The position numbers and the translations under genes were made by a program. A stretch of DNA of 64,000 nucleotides from Neocallimastix lanati (nom. inval.) (lineage: Eukaryota; Neocallimastigomycota; Neocallimastigomycetes; Neocallimastigales; Neocallimastigaceae), in assembly GCA_016946835.1 (NCBI GenBank), contig JACVTC010000004.1:650001-714000 (forward strand), written 5' to 3'. The number at the start of each line of letters is the position of its first letter. Within the stretch, counting starts at the first letter, position 1. Positions 1-20,339 of this stretch are shown piece after piece. Below the pieces are notes generated by a model. The model made no database searches. It was not told the origin of the DNA and saw nothing but the letters and a program-made list of their open reading frames with translations.

Positions 1-776
1 AAACTTCTAAGATATTACCTTCTGGGACAACTGCACAACCTAAAGACATAATAATTTCTTCACGAATTGGATCAATGGGTGGATTTGTAACTTGAGCAAA
101 AAGTTCTATATAAAGTAATCATAGGGAAGACGAGGTTGAAGTGAGAGACAAGCTAATGGCTGATCATTTACCCATACTTCCGAGGGCTTTCTTTCCTTCA
201 TTAAAGATTGGAGAAAAAAGCATATTAATTTGTTCATGGGTATAACCAAAGGCAATAGCTCTTGGATCTTTAGCAAAAGTAGTGCTATCTAACATATAGT
301 AATTATTCTTAGTATAGGTAAGAACATCCTCAAGCTTAATCATATTGTTTTCTATCCATGTATCAAAATCATGCTTATGACAAATGACCTTCTTCAATTC
401 ACCATCATCAATAATTTTACCTTCTTGAATATCAACTAAAAGCATTCTTCCTTGCATTAATCTACCCTTAGAAGCAACATCTTCTGGTTCAGTTGTAACT
501 GCACCAACTTCACTAGCACAAATCATAATATCGTTCTTAGTGACATAATAACGGCATGGACGTAATCCATTACGGTCTAAATTAACACCAACGTAACGAC
601 CATCAGAAAAAGTAATAACTTACTTTAGCTAATATTTCATTAGTACGTTCACCTTTAATACTAACAACAAAACCTACACCACAAGAATCCTTTTCATTTT
701 CTGGGTCCTAAAGGCCTTGTTTTTGTGGTAATACATCAGATCATGATTGAAATTCTTCTTCTTTATATCCCTTCAT
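1..776 (-). pseudogene. Glutamate synthase (GOGAT) amidotransferase-domain remnant
   Basis: Reading leftward from an ATG at 774-776, the translation gives a typical GOGAT start with the CGVGF motif that carries the amidotransferase nucleophile Cys. It then jumps directly to DGRYVGVNLDRNGLRP, CASEVG and KGRLMQGRMLLVD, and later to [15 protein letters not shown] near the left edge. In normal GOGATs some 300 residues lie between CGVGF and the DGR segment, so a large internal block is missing. In-frame stops interrupt the start (after FQS, and at the Tyr of the usual QGLYDP). Frameshifts follow GSMG near 170 and again near 110. The longest open piece (164-526) is only 120 codons. The fragment runs off the left edge. 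It is a dead copy; whether a live gene lies outside cannot be seen. Confidence 0.85.
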
Positions 777-782
777 TTTTTT

Positions 783-821
<39 letters not shown>

Positions 822-964
822 ATATTTATAATAAATTTTCTAATTAATTGTATTCACTAATATAGAGCTTATCTGTAAACTTTGAATTATAAAATTTTAT
901 AAGATTATATATATATATATAATTAATATATATAATTATTTATTATTATATTTATTACATTATA

Positions 965-996
<32 letters not shown>

Positions 997-1601
997 CTAA
1001 CCTCAAAATTCTATAAGGTTTGGACTAAAATTAATATATTAATATGTAGTTATTCTTAAAAAAAATTAAATAATATACACACAACTAAAAATTATTATAA
1101 ACATTATCCAATTTATTGTATCAGAAAATAAAAATGTATTAACACTAAATTAAATTTTACCTATATTTTTTTTTTTTTTTTAAATGGTATATTTTCATTA
1201 ATTCATATATCTTATTAAAAAACTAAATAGATATATTTCTATAGTTTAAATAGTATATTATTATTGTTATTACCTTTTTAATGATTTAAAAATTATTTTA
1301 ATTAAATTTTATTCTTAACATGTATATATGTATAATTTTATAATTAGTTCATTATATATTTTATTTTTGTTTTTATTGAAATATTTTAATTATTACAAAG
1401 CAATAATAAAATAAAGTGTTTTAAAAAAAAAAAAAAAAAAAAAAGATTTGTTTCTATTTGAAACTTTTTATAAAAAAAAAATAATTAAAAAATTATAATT
1501 GTATGGAATTTAAAATATTGATTTAATTTATTTGAATATTTTAATATACAAATATATTATAATTACTGTTATAAATAATTTTATATATATATAAATTATA
1601 T

Positions 1602-2097
<496 letters not shown>

Positions 2098-4095
2098 AGG
2101 TTTTTTTTTTGTTTGTTTTTTTGTTTTTTTTTTTGTTTTTTTATATAACTATATTTGATAAAAATATATATTTATATATATAATAATTAATAATTAAAAT
2201 TGATTGATAAAAAAATATAAATATATATCAATTATTAAGTGTTATTTTTATATTAAAAAGAATAATCAGTAAAATAAAAAATTTTCCTTTTTCTTTTTTT
2301 CAGATAAAATTGTATATAAATATTTATTTACTTAAAATATTAAAATATATTATTATATTGTATTAGTTATTATTATTTTATAATTCTTTATTGTTCATTC
2401 AGAAATAATAATATATATACCTTTTAAATCTATGGTTTATACATTTAAAATTTAAAAGGTATAAATCAAACTTTTTGTTTTTGATTTATTAAACAATGAA
2501 TAATAATATATTCCTTTATATATTAATATGATTTATTTTACATTATGCTAAGCGTTATTTTTTTTTTTTTTTTTTTTTTTGTAACTCTCCACAAGTTTTT
2601 ATAAATTAATATTCATAAAAGGTGACCGTTATTTATTTTTCATTCACTTTACAACATATATTTTTTTTCCTATTTTTTATTTATTATTTTTCAACATATT
2701 ATCAATATACCCCACAATTTATTTAATCTTTCATTAGACTTCACACATGTATTAATCCTAATATATTGTAATAAAAATGATCTTAATTTAACAATTTAAT
2801 TTATTTACAAATTTTATTTTATATTAATATTATATTATATATATAAAATAATAATAATAAAGAATAACCTTAATCAGTAATTTATTATTTAAAATATCAA
2901 AAATCAAATTTTTGAAATTTTTGAAATTTTTTAATGTTTTTTTTTTTTTTTTTTTTTTTCATTATTGACTAAATCTATTAAAATATAATAACTAAAATTT
3001 AATACAATTTTATAATAAATATTAATAATTGATGTCTTGTACTTAATATTTATTATTTAGTGTTCAAACAAAGTATAAAAAATAAATTATTAAGTATAGA
3101 TAATAAATAGTTGATACAAATTTTATATATCAATAATACTTTATATACAAATTTGTATAAAATTATATTTAAATTCAATGCAATTTTTATATATAATTTA
3201 TAATATTATGTATTAATTATTTAATATAAAATAATATTTATATAATATTATTATATGAAGATTTAAAATTTTAATATAATTATATTAATCAGTATTTAAT
3301 GAAAAAAATAATAATATCTTATATAATTATTTTTTTTTTATTTGTTTGTTTTTAGATAAAACAAAAAAAAACATGCATAAATAATATATATATGGAGATA
3401 ATGAAAAAAAAAAAAAAATTAAAAAAAAAAAAAAGATAATTTTATTTGAATTAAAAATTTATATTTTAAAATTTCAGATAAAAACTTTAATGTAAATTAA
3501 ATAATATATTAGATGTATATAATATTTATATTAAAATGTTAATTTACTTTTCTATATAATTCCTATTGAGAAACTCTTTATTATTATATATTTATTAATT
3601 ATTCAGTATTTTTAGATTACTTTTATTTTTTATGTATATATATACAAAATTTAAAATTTAGTTTATTTAAATTAAAAAGTTTATCAAAAAAAAAAACATA
3701 TATATATATATATAAAAAGCTGATAATAATATATATATATATATATAAAAAGCTGATAATACAAACAAAATAAAAAAAAATCAAAAAAAAAAAAAAAAAA
3801 TTTAATAAAATTACATCAAAATTAATACAAATAAAATAAAATATAAAAAAGAAAAAAAAATGAGTTAAATTTACTATAATTTAAATATATACCATTAATA
3901 ATAATAGACTTATTTAAGAATTATAAATATATATATATATATATCATTAATACTATTGCTAATAAAATAATATTTATATATAATTATTATCTTTGTAGTA
4001 TGTAAAAAAAAAAAAGCAATACTACCTAATTAGTAATATAAAATTAAATAATTTTGAATAGATAAAGGTATATAATCATCACTTTATTATTATTA

Positions 4096-4290
4096 CTTAT
4101 TATTAATATATTTTTGTTTTATTTTAACAATATATATATATATGATTTGTACTTTATTGATAATTAATATTAATTGATCTTATATTATTTCTTATTATTA
4201 ATATATTTTTGTTTTATTTTAACAAAAAGAAATATATATATATGATTTGTACTTTATTGATAATTAATATTAATTGATCTTATATTATTT
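4096..4290. repeat. Tandem duplication of about 95-100 bp
   Basis: The unit 4096-4190 is repeated at 4191-4290 almost without change. The second copy differs mainly by a few extra bases beside the AT run. It is non-coding and looks like a recent local duplication. Confidence 0.9.
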
Positions 4291-5241
4291 CAACTCAAAT
4301 TTTAATTTCCTTGTATCATATACTTTTTTTGACATTTTTATTTCAAATTAGTAAAGTTGTTTTTTTTTTTTCAAAAATAATATAATATTAATAATACTAA
4401 ACCTAATACTATATAAATTATTAATAAGTGTTACTACAAAATTTCATTTTCATATTAAATCTTTTTCGTTTTCTATAATATAATGTAGCCAAAACGGAGC
4501 TTTAATTAATTTTATTACTACTAAAACCAAAACTTTATTATCTAAATATTATAAATTAATATTTAATTAATTTCAAAATAATGTATATAAAAATGTTATA
4601 TCTTAAAAATCCTATATCAAATTTAGTTTTATCTTATTCATAATAAAAAATAAAAATTTTGATAAGATTTCCTTATAAAAAAGGAAATTTATTAAATTAA
4701 ATTATTTCGCTTCGTTACACAAAAAAATTTTAAAAAAAAATAAATAAGTAAAAAATTAAATAATTATTATGACAATTAAAAATTCAAGTATAAATTATAA
4801 ATATACATAATGATATATTTAATATATATTTTAAAGATTTACTTATTTTTATTTTTTCTACAAAAATTTTTTGATAGAAAAGAATGATAAAATAAATTAA
4901 TAACAAACATAAATTATAGCAAAAATTAAAATATTATAATAAATTCTAAAATTATTTATTATTAAACCTTTTGAACATCTTATTAAATTTGATACTATTA
5001 CAAAAAAAAAAAAGTGGAGAAATGAAGGAAAATTAGTAATAAAAATATAATAATAATAATAGTAATAATTAAATAAATATTATAATTAAATAATGTATAA
5101 ATAATACATCAACTTTTGTTATTTATATTTTTTAATATTCTTTAAATATTAAACTCAAAACAAAAAAATATATATATAATACACCAAATGAAATAATCCT
5201 TTAATAAGTAATATAATAATATATAAAATAATATGAACTGA

Positions 5242-5309
5242 ATTGGTCTATAATTACTTGAAAAGATAATGTTGTCAAGTTATCTTTTATAATAAAAAAT
5301 TAGACCAAT
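5242..5309. repeat. Nested inverted repeat (hairpin, possible mini-MITE)
   Basis: Outer arms ATTGGTCTA (5242-5250) and TAGACCAAT (5301-5309) are perfect reverse complements. Inner arms AAAAGATAA (5261-5269) and TTATCTTTT (5280-5288) are too. No coding function is visible. Confidence 0.6.
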
Positions 5310-5535
5310 AAAAATATTCCGTTTTTTTATTTATTTTATAAAAATATAATATATTACATATAAAGAATATTATGAAATAATTTATATTTTATTTTATTAT
5401 TTCAATTCTTTTATTTAAAATAAATTAAAAATTTCCTTTCATTAATATATATAATAATTTTATAATATACTTAAAAAGCCTTTATAATTATTACCAATTC
5501 ATTTTCAATTTGGATTTTTTTTATTCAAAAAATCT

Positions 5536-5568
<33 letters not shown>

Positions 5569-6945
5569 GTAAATATGAAGATATAATAAATAATTTAAAT
5601 TACTTTATTTGAACATTGAATTTTTCGTAATTTTAATAAATTTATTTAGTGAAAACTAATTATGTAATTATAAATATACTAGTTTTAAAAAATAAAATAA
5701 TAAATATATAATAATAAGTAATAATGAAATTAATTATAAATAGTAATTACAAAAACTATATAATTTAATATATAAAGTTTGAATATTATATTACTAAATA
5801 TTTGTTTAAAGCTAAATATTTATTTAATGTTCATATTAATTATTAAACTAAAAATAATAAAATAAAATATAAAAAATTTATAATGTTTAAACGATTAATG
5901 ACTATATTGATAAAATTTTGTCTTTTATTACTTCTCTAAGAAAATTATAATACATATCTTAGCCCTAAATAAATTTTTAGCATAATCAACTAATCATTTA
6001 AATTAATAAATTGCTATAATATACTCACTTTATTATATAATTATTATATATATATATAATTTTTTTTTTATAAAAAAAAAAAAGAAAAAAAAGAAAAAAA
6101 GTACATTAAATTTATAATTATAAAGTGCCGTAACAAAAAGTAAATATTTCTAAGAATAATTTTAAAAATAACTTAAATAGTAATCAATAATTATGAAAAT
6201 ATAATTTGCTTATACATAAATTTTAAAAAATTGTCTGAAATAAAATAAAATATTTAATAAAAATTAATTAATAAATAAGATCTTTCTCTATTTCTTTATT
6301 AGAAAAAATATTAATGATAAATTAATACTCTAAATTTTAATGATTTTAGAAATTATTATATAAAAAATCATATTTTATTATATATATATAATGTATAAAT
6401 AAATACATAATATTTTTATAAAAAAAATAACATACCGTCTTTTTCAAAGATTTAGATATATATATTCTTCTAACCTATTAAATCTTAAATATTATTTTTT
6501 TTTTTTTTATTTCTATAATTATAAAATATTCAATTTTAGAAAAAAAATATATATATATATATATATAAATTTAAGTTATTATAGGATAAAAAAAAATGAT
6601 AATTTTTATTAAAAAATATCGATTCATTCTAATTTTATATTCTATTAATAACTTTAATATTAAAATTAAAAATATACTTTAAAGTAAAAGACAAATTAAA
6701 AAAAAAAATTTTTTTTTTTTTTATAATATAATAATTTTATATGGAAAAAGATCAAAAAGAAAGGAAAATACATCTAAATTTAAAATATATATATATATGA
6801 TCCATTAATATATACATAATGAATGATGAAAATTGAATAAATTCGACACTTTGATTTTTATTTGAAAAATGTTTAAATAATTTATGAAGAGTATATTTTA
6901 TTTAAGAAAAAATAGATACAAATATATGAAAGAAATCGATTGAAA

Positions 6946-6980
<35 letters not shown>

Positions 6981-7001
6981 AGCAATAAAAATAAAATTAA
7001 T

Positions 7002-7081
<80 letters not shown>

Positions 7082-7181
7082 TTATTAAATAAAATTCATT
7101 ATTGAGGAAAATAAAATTAATAAGTATTATATAGGATAGAGAGAAACAATATATTAATTATCATTGATAAGGGGAAAAAGT

Positions 7182-10034
7182 ATGAAGTATTATATAATTA
7201 TAGTAACATTATCTGTAGCATTTAGTGGATTTGTTATTCTATTTTATGATACGCTCACAAACTTTATTCTCTACACAAAAACATTTCATACATTTTTCTC
7301 AGTTGACTACTCTTTACTTTTATATGAAACAGTAAATGGTATCCCAGTATCAAAAAATGGTTGGGATCCCTATACGAGTATTCAAATTTATATTTATGGG
7401 GGAATATGTGGAATGCTTTTAGCATGGGGATTAGGAAATTATATAAGTAGAAAAAGTCATTTAATAATTGGAAGTATACTTATATCATTATCATCTTTTT
7501 TATTAGTATTCAATATAACAACTTCTCGATATTTTTATTATGCCATTCATTTTGTTGGTGGTATTGGAACTGCAATTTTAAGAGTCATTTCACCAGTATT
7601 TCTGGCAGAAATAGCCACAAAATCGAAAAGAGGAATGATAATATCTACATTTCAAACCATGAAATACTTAGGAAGAGTTCTGGCGTTTATAATGATTATC
7701 TATTTAATAAATCATGATAATGCAAAATTCTCCATGTCGGATGAAGATATGAAGCATCAATGGGATAAAGATCACAATCCAAAAACATTTTCTCATGAAA
7801 CATTTTCTTATCCATATTCCCCTTCAAACTATTCCAAAAATTTTTTGAAATTTTCAAAAATTTTCCCAAGTAGTTTTTTCCTTTTTTTAATTTTCTACTT
7901 CATCCCTAATACCCCACGCTATCTTTTTTATTCTAAAAAGTATAATAAGGGTTTCAAAATTCTTTATCGTTTATATACCAATAAAAAATTAGTCATTATT
8001 TCAGAAGAAGATTTACCAGAATCCTTTTTAAAGCATATCTATCGTTATCGTCAAAAATTAGGAATGTTATTTGGAAATGGATCCAATAATTGTAAAATTT
8101 CACCTATAACAGATGACGAAGAAGAAAATTTAGATATATATAGTCATTCTATTTATTCAAATTCAAATTGTAATAAAATTAATAATTCATCAACAAAAAC
8201 TTTAACATCTTCCTCTCCTACAAAAAACGACTATCGAATTTTAGATGAAGAGGATCAAATTGATGATTTAGTTAGTAATATTGAAAAAAATCAAGAAATA
8301 TCAAAAAAATTGAGAAAGGAAAGAAATAAAGAAAAGAAAAAGGAAAAAGAAATTAATAAAACGAAGGAAAAAGAAAAAGAAAGTAAAAGAGAAAGGGAGG
8401 AAGAAGGGGAAGATGATAAAAAAAGAAAGAAAGAAAAGGAAAAACTGGAACATATGAAAAGACATAGAAAAGAAAGATCTGAACCTTCATATAATAAAAT
8501 TGCAAAATATATTACAAATGATAGCCTTGATATTACTATAAGTACCAATGATCAAAAAGATGGCAAACCTATCATTTTATATAATAATCATACAAAACCA
8601 ATTAAAATATCATCAAATCTAAATGAAAACGAAAATATTGATAAAGATTTTAATCACGTTAAAATAATGAAAAAGCTAAATAATAATCAACGCGTTTATT
8701 CTAAAACGAAAAAGGAACTAATTCCCAAAGGAGATAATTCAAATGTTGTCATAAATATTGGGTCATTAAATAAAGAATTACCAAATCACCATCATAAACA
8801 TCGACGTTATCATACAGAACCATTATCCCCTAATAATGATAATGAATCTAGTAAAAAAACAAATAATTCTGATTTAAATGAGATGACAATTATTATTAAC
8901 CGAGATATATATAAAGTGAATCCGGACTCTAAAAGAAAAAAACATGAAAAGGATAAAGATCATAAGAATACAACATCCAAAAAACCATCTAGCACTCTTA
9001 AGTCAAAAAATTCAGATAAAAATGAAGAAAGTACATCAGACACCAAGAATGAAAATGGGACAGAAAAAAATATAAAATTTAAAAAGGAAACAATTTTTAT
9101 AGATAAAGAAGAAAACTCAACTCTAAAAGAAACTTCAAATTCAACATTAACAATGAAAGCTTCATCATCCGAAAGTTTAGCCTATCATCAATTTAATGAT
9201 CTTGACTTTGAACCAATTGTAAGTGATCATATTTTAGAAATAAGTAAAGAAATTGAAATACATAATGAATTTTCCATTTTACAATTATATTGGGGACAAC
9301 TTAAAATTCGTCTTGGCATGATAATTATCATGAATATCACACAACAATTATTTGAATTATCGATTTTCATTTCCTATTTCAACCTTTTAAGTGAAACTAT
9401 ATTAAGCAATTATCTTAATATTTTATACTTTTTCCTAACAGAATTTTTCCTTTATATACCAATTAATCTATATTTCAGTGGAAAAAATCGTAAATATATG
9501 ATATTCATTGGATTAATTACCATTGTAGTAACATACGGTATTCTTTTATTTTTGATGTATAAGCTAAAAAATTTCTATGTATATTTCTCAGCAGTATTAG
9601 TTATTCTTTTCAATAGTACATGGGGTACTATACCAATAATTTATCAATCAGAAATTTTCCCTACTCGTGCAAGAATAACAGGATCAGCTATTGGCTGTCT
9701 TGTATCACAATTATGTAATCTCATTTTTTACATGCTATTACCCAAAATATATAAATTGAGACATGTTATTGTCATATTTGTAATCATTTTCGTGATCATA
9801 TTTAGTGTATATAGTGCATTATTTATGAGAGATACGAGTAAGGTTGAAATTGAGGATATGTATTATATTTTTATGAAAATGGTGACACCTAAAACACTTA
9901 CTAAAAAACTTAAGAAAATATCAAGCATAAAAAATATAAATCCGATTAAAAAAGTTAGTTTTGCTATTATCAATCGTAATAACACGAATGTATCAATAGA
10001 AAAATTTGATGAACATAAATCAATTTCTCTTTAA
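7182..10034 (+). CDS. Sugar-porter-like MFS transporter with a large central loop
   Basis: One open frame of 950 codons from the ATG at 7182; an in-frame TTG lies 18 nt upstream and is not a likely start. The N-terminal half has about six membrane spans, with the family signature PVFLAEIATKSKRGM after the fourth and PNTPRYLF after the sixth. The C-terminal half has six more spans with SEIFPTRAR after the tenth, the sugar-porter counterpart of the first signature. Between the halves lies an unusually long hydrophilic, Lys/Glu/Asn-rich loop (about residues 275-705, with KEKEKE-type charged stretches near 380-430) where normal porters have about 60 residues. It probably works at the plasma membrane or an organelle membrane. 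The substrate cannot be told. The long loop could be a sensing or docking region, as in transporter-like receptors; that is inference. Confidence 0.85.
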   Translation: MKYYIIIVTLSVAFSGFVILFYDTLTNFILYTKTFHTFFSVDYSLLLYETVNGIPVSKNGWDPYTSIQIYIYGGICGMLLAWGLGNYISRKSHLIIGSILISLSSFLLVFNITTSRYFYYAIHFVGGIGTAILRVISPVFLAEIATKSKRGMIISTFQTMKYLGRVLAFIMIIYLINHDNAKFSMSDEDMKHQWDKDHNPKTFSHETFSYPYSPSNYSKNFLKFSKIFPSSFFLFLIFYFIPNTPRYLFYSKKYNKGFKILYRLYTNKKLVIISEEDLPESFLKHIYRYRQKLGMLFGNGSNNCKISPITDDEEENLDIYSHSIYSNSNCNKINNSSTKTLTSSSPTKNDYRILDEEDQIDDLVSNIEKNQEISKKLRKERNKEKKKEKEINKTKEKEKESKREREEEGEDDKKRKKEKEKLEHMKRHRKERSEPSYNKIAKYITNDSLDITISTNDQKDGKPIILYNNHTKPIKISSNLNENENIDKDFNHVKIMKKLNNNQRVYSKTKKELIPKGDNSNVVINIGSLNKELPNHHHKHRRYHTEPLSPNNDNESSKKTNNSDLNEMTIIINRDIYKVNPDSKRKKHEKDKDHKNTTSKKPSSTLKSKNSDKNEESTSDTKNENGTEKNIKFKKETIFIDKEENSTLKETSNSTLTMKASSSESLAYHQFNDLDFEPIVSDHILEISKEIEIHNEFSILQLYWGQLKIRLGMIIIMNITQQLFELSIFISYFNLLSETILSNYLNILYFFLTEFFLYIPINLYFSGKNRKYMIFIGLITIVVTYGILLFLMYKLKNFYVYFSAVLVILFNSTWGTIPIIYQSEIFPTRARITGSAIGCLVSQLCNLIFYMLLPKIYKLRHVIVIFVIIFVIIFSVYSALFMRDTSKVEIEDMYYIFMKMVTPKTLTKKLKKISSIKNINPIKKVSFAIINRNNTNVSIEKFDEHKSISL

Positions 10035-18378
<8,344 letters not shown>

Positions 18379-19190
18379 AATGAAAATATATTAATAATTA
18401 TTTATTATATAACACTATATTTGTATATACACAAATATAATTATTAATAGTAAATAAATATGAATAAAATTATATGTTTAGTAATATATTTGTATATTAT
18501 ATAATAATTTATTTCTTTTCTTAATAATAATTTTATAATAATTTTTTATTTGAATTATATAATAATATATATTCAATTTTATATTTATAGGAATAGTAAT
18601 TTTATTTTATATATTTTATAATTTAATATATTTAATAATTTTGTTATAACTAATAGTTATCATATATTATAATATATATTATAATTAAATATATATTGTG
18701 GGGAGGTTGCATTACGCCAATTTTTCACGTGATATATATAAATTTGTGGCTATAAATATTTTATGCTACATAATATTATTTTATTGTATTATTTTGTTAT
18801 TTCAAATTTTAAATTAATTATTAAGTGAATAAATCATATAATGGTTAGATTTTATGATTTTAATTCTTTTATTTAAATGCTATTAATAAAAGAATTATAT
18901 AAAAATACAAATATTATTCATAATTATTCTTTTATTTAAATGCTATTAATAAAAAAATTAAATAAAATTATAAATGTTATTAAAAATATAAATGTTATTA
19001 ATAATAATTCTTTTTTTTAAATATTATTAAAAATAAAATAATAATTATAATGATAAATCTATTAATTATACATTGTATTTGAATATTTATTTAAACTGTA
19101 TAAATTTAATAAGCTTTATAAATTAAATTTTTGAATGACAGAATTCTAATTATTTCGTTTGGTTATTCCTCATTTTTTAATTTTTTATTA
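18379..19190. other. AT-rich spacer downstream of the CSL gene
   Basis: No gene seen. Near 18695-18735 there is a less AT-rich patch with a TCACGTGA palindrome. Between about 18850 and 19050 an imperfect unit containing TTCTTTTATTTAAATGCTAT is repeated two to three times. Confidence 0.5.
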
Positions 19191-20230
19191 AAAAATAATA
19201 TTTATATTATATTATTTAAATCAGTTAAGCAATCAAACCACAAATTAATAGTATTATTTCTATCACATTTAGTATCAATTAACTTGGTTTCAATATTTTT
19301 GTAGCGTTCAATTAAGACACTGATTTCATTAGCTTTATTTATTGCTCTTTTTTTTATTTTCTAAATTCCTCTTATTTTTCTTTGATAATCATAATATGGT
19401 TAATGTTCAAGTTCATTTAATTTATCTATTAATTCATAATAAGATGGTATTGTTAGAAATAAATTATTTAAATAACTATTGATTCTGCAATTATAATATT
19501 ATTGTTACATGTATTAGCTTTTTTTTTAATTTTTTAAATATTTTATATATTTCTTGTTCTTTATTTTGTAATATTGCAAAAGAAGTAGTGTAAAAACTAT
19601 CTAATTCTTTAGCGTAAGTTCTTGTAATAAATATTTGATAACTAAATTTAGGGGCAATAAAAAATGTACCATCAACAAATATATCATCATTATATTCCCT
19701 AAATAATTTTACTTGAAAAGGAGATTGAAAAATTATTAAATTAATATTTTTTGAATATCATAAAATTTTCACCTCACTTTGTTTTATAATATTCAGATTC
19801 ATTAGAAATTTCAGTAAAATGTTGTTACATTGGATGGTAGTTTTTATTTAAATTTCTTAATATTTGGGATTTAATTGAATTATATTCTGAACATATAAAT
19901 CTCATTTCTTTAGAAATTTTATTATATAGGGGTTTTATTTTTATACCATAAGGAATTGAACTTTTTTTCAATTCCATCTTTAATTTTATGTTTCATTATA
20001 GATAGAGATACATCGTATTCTTTTTCAGGATGATTATGTGAACTATCATATTTTAAGATTTCTTTCTTATCATTTAAAATAATAAAAGATTTATATTTAT
20101 TTCTGTACATAAACTTTTGAATTATCTTTTCTTATATATGAAAAATTAAATTTATATTTTTTATTAATAATAATATATTTTTTTCCTTTATTAGACTCAC
20201 TTATATCGATAATAAGATTTTATTCCATTT
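19190..20230 (-). pseudogene. Degenerate MULE-type transposase with FLYWCH-like zinc domain
   Basis: Read leftward, 20210-19922 gives a FLYWCH/WRKY-like segment: ISESNKGKKYIIINKKYKF, a Tyr/Val strand, then YDSSHNHPEKEYD with the conserved HNHP. After frame breaks, about 19700-19530 gives a MULE transposase core start, DGTFFIAPKFSYQIFITRT (the DGTF Asp is the first catalytic residue of the family), then YTTSFAILQNKEQEIYKIF. Towards 19200 a Lys-rich helical tail is visible. Stops and frameshifts occur throughout, so this is a fossil Mutator-like element. No terminal inverted repeats were found. The adjacent minisatellite begins about 100 bp from its 5' side. Confidence 0.75.
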
Positions 20231-20339
20231 CTATATTTTTATAAATATTTTTTAATTATATAATTAAAATTAATCTATTAATTATCCAATATTATTCTAA
20301 ATACTAATTTTGAAAAATTAGTTTTTCAATTATTTGTAA

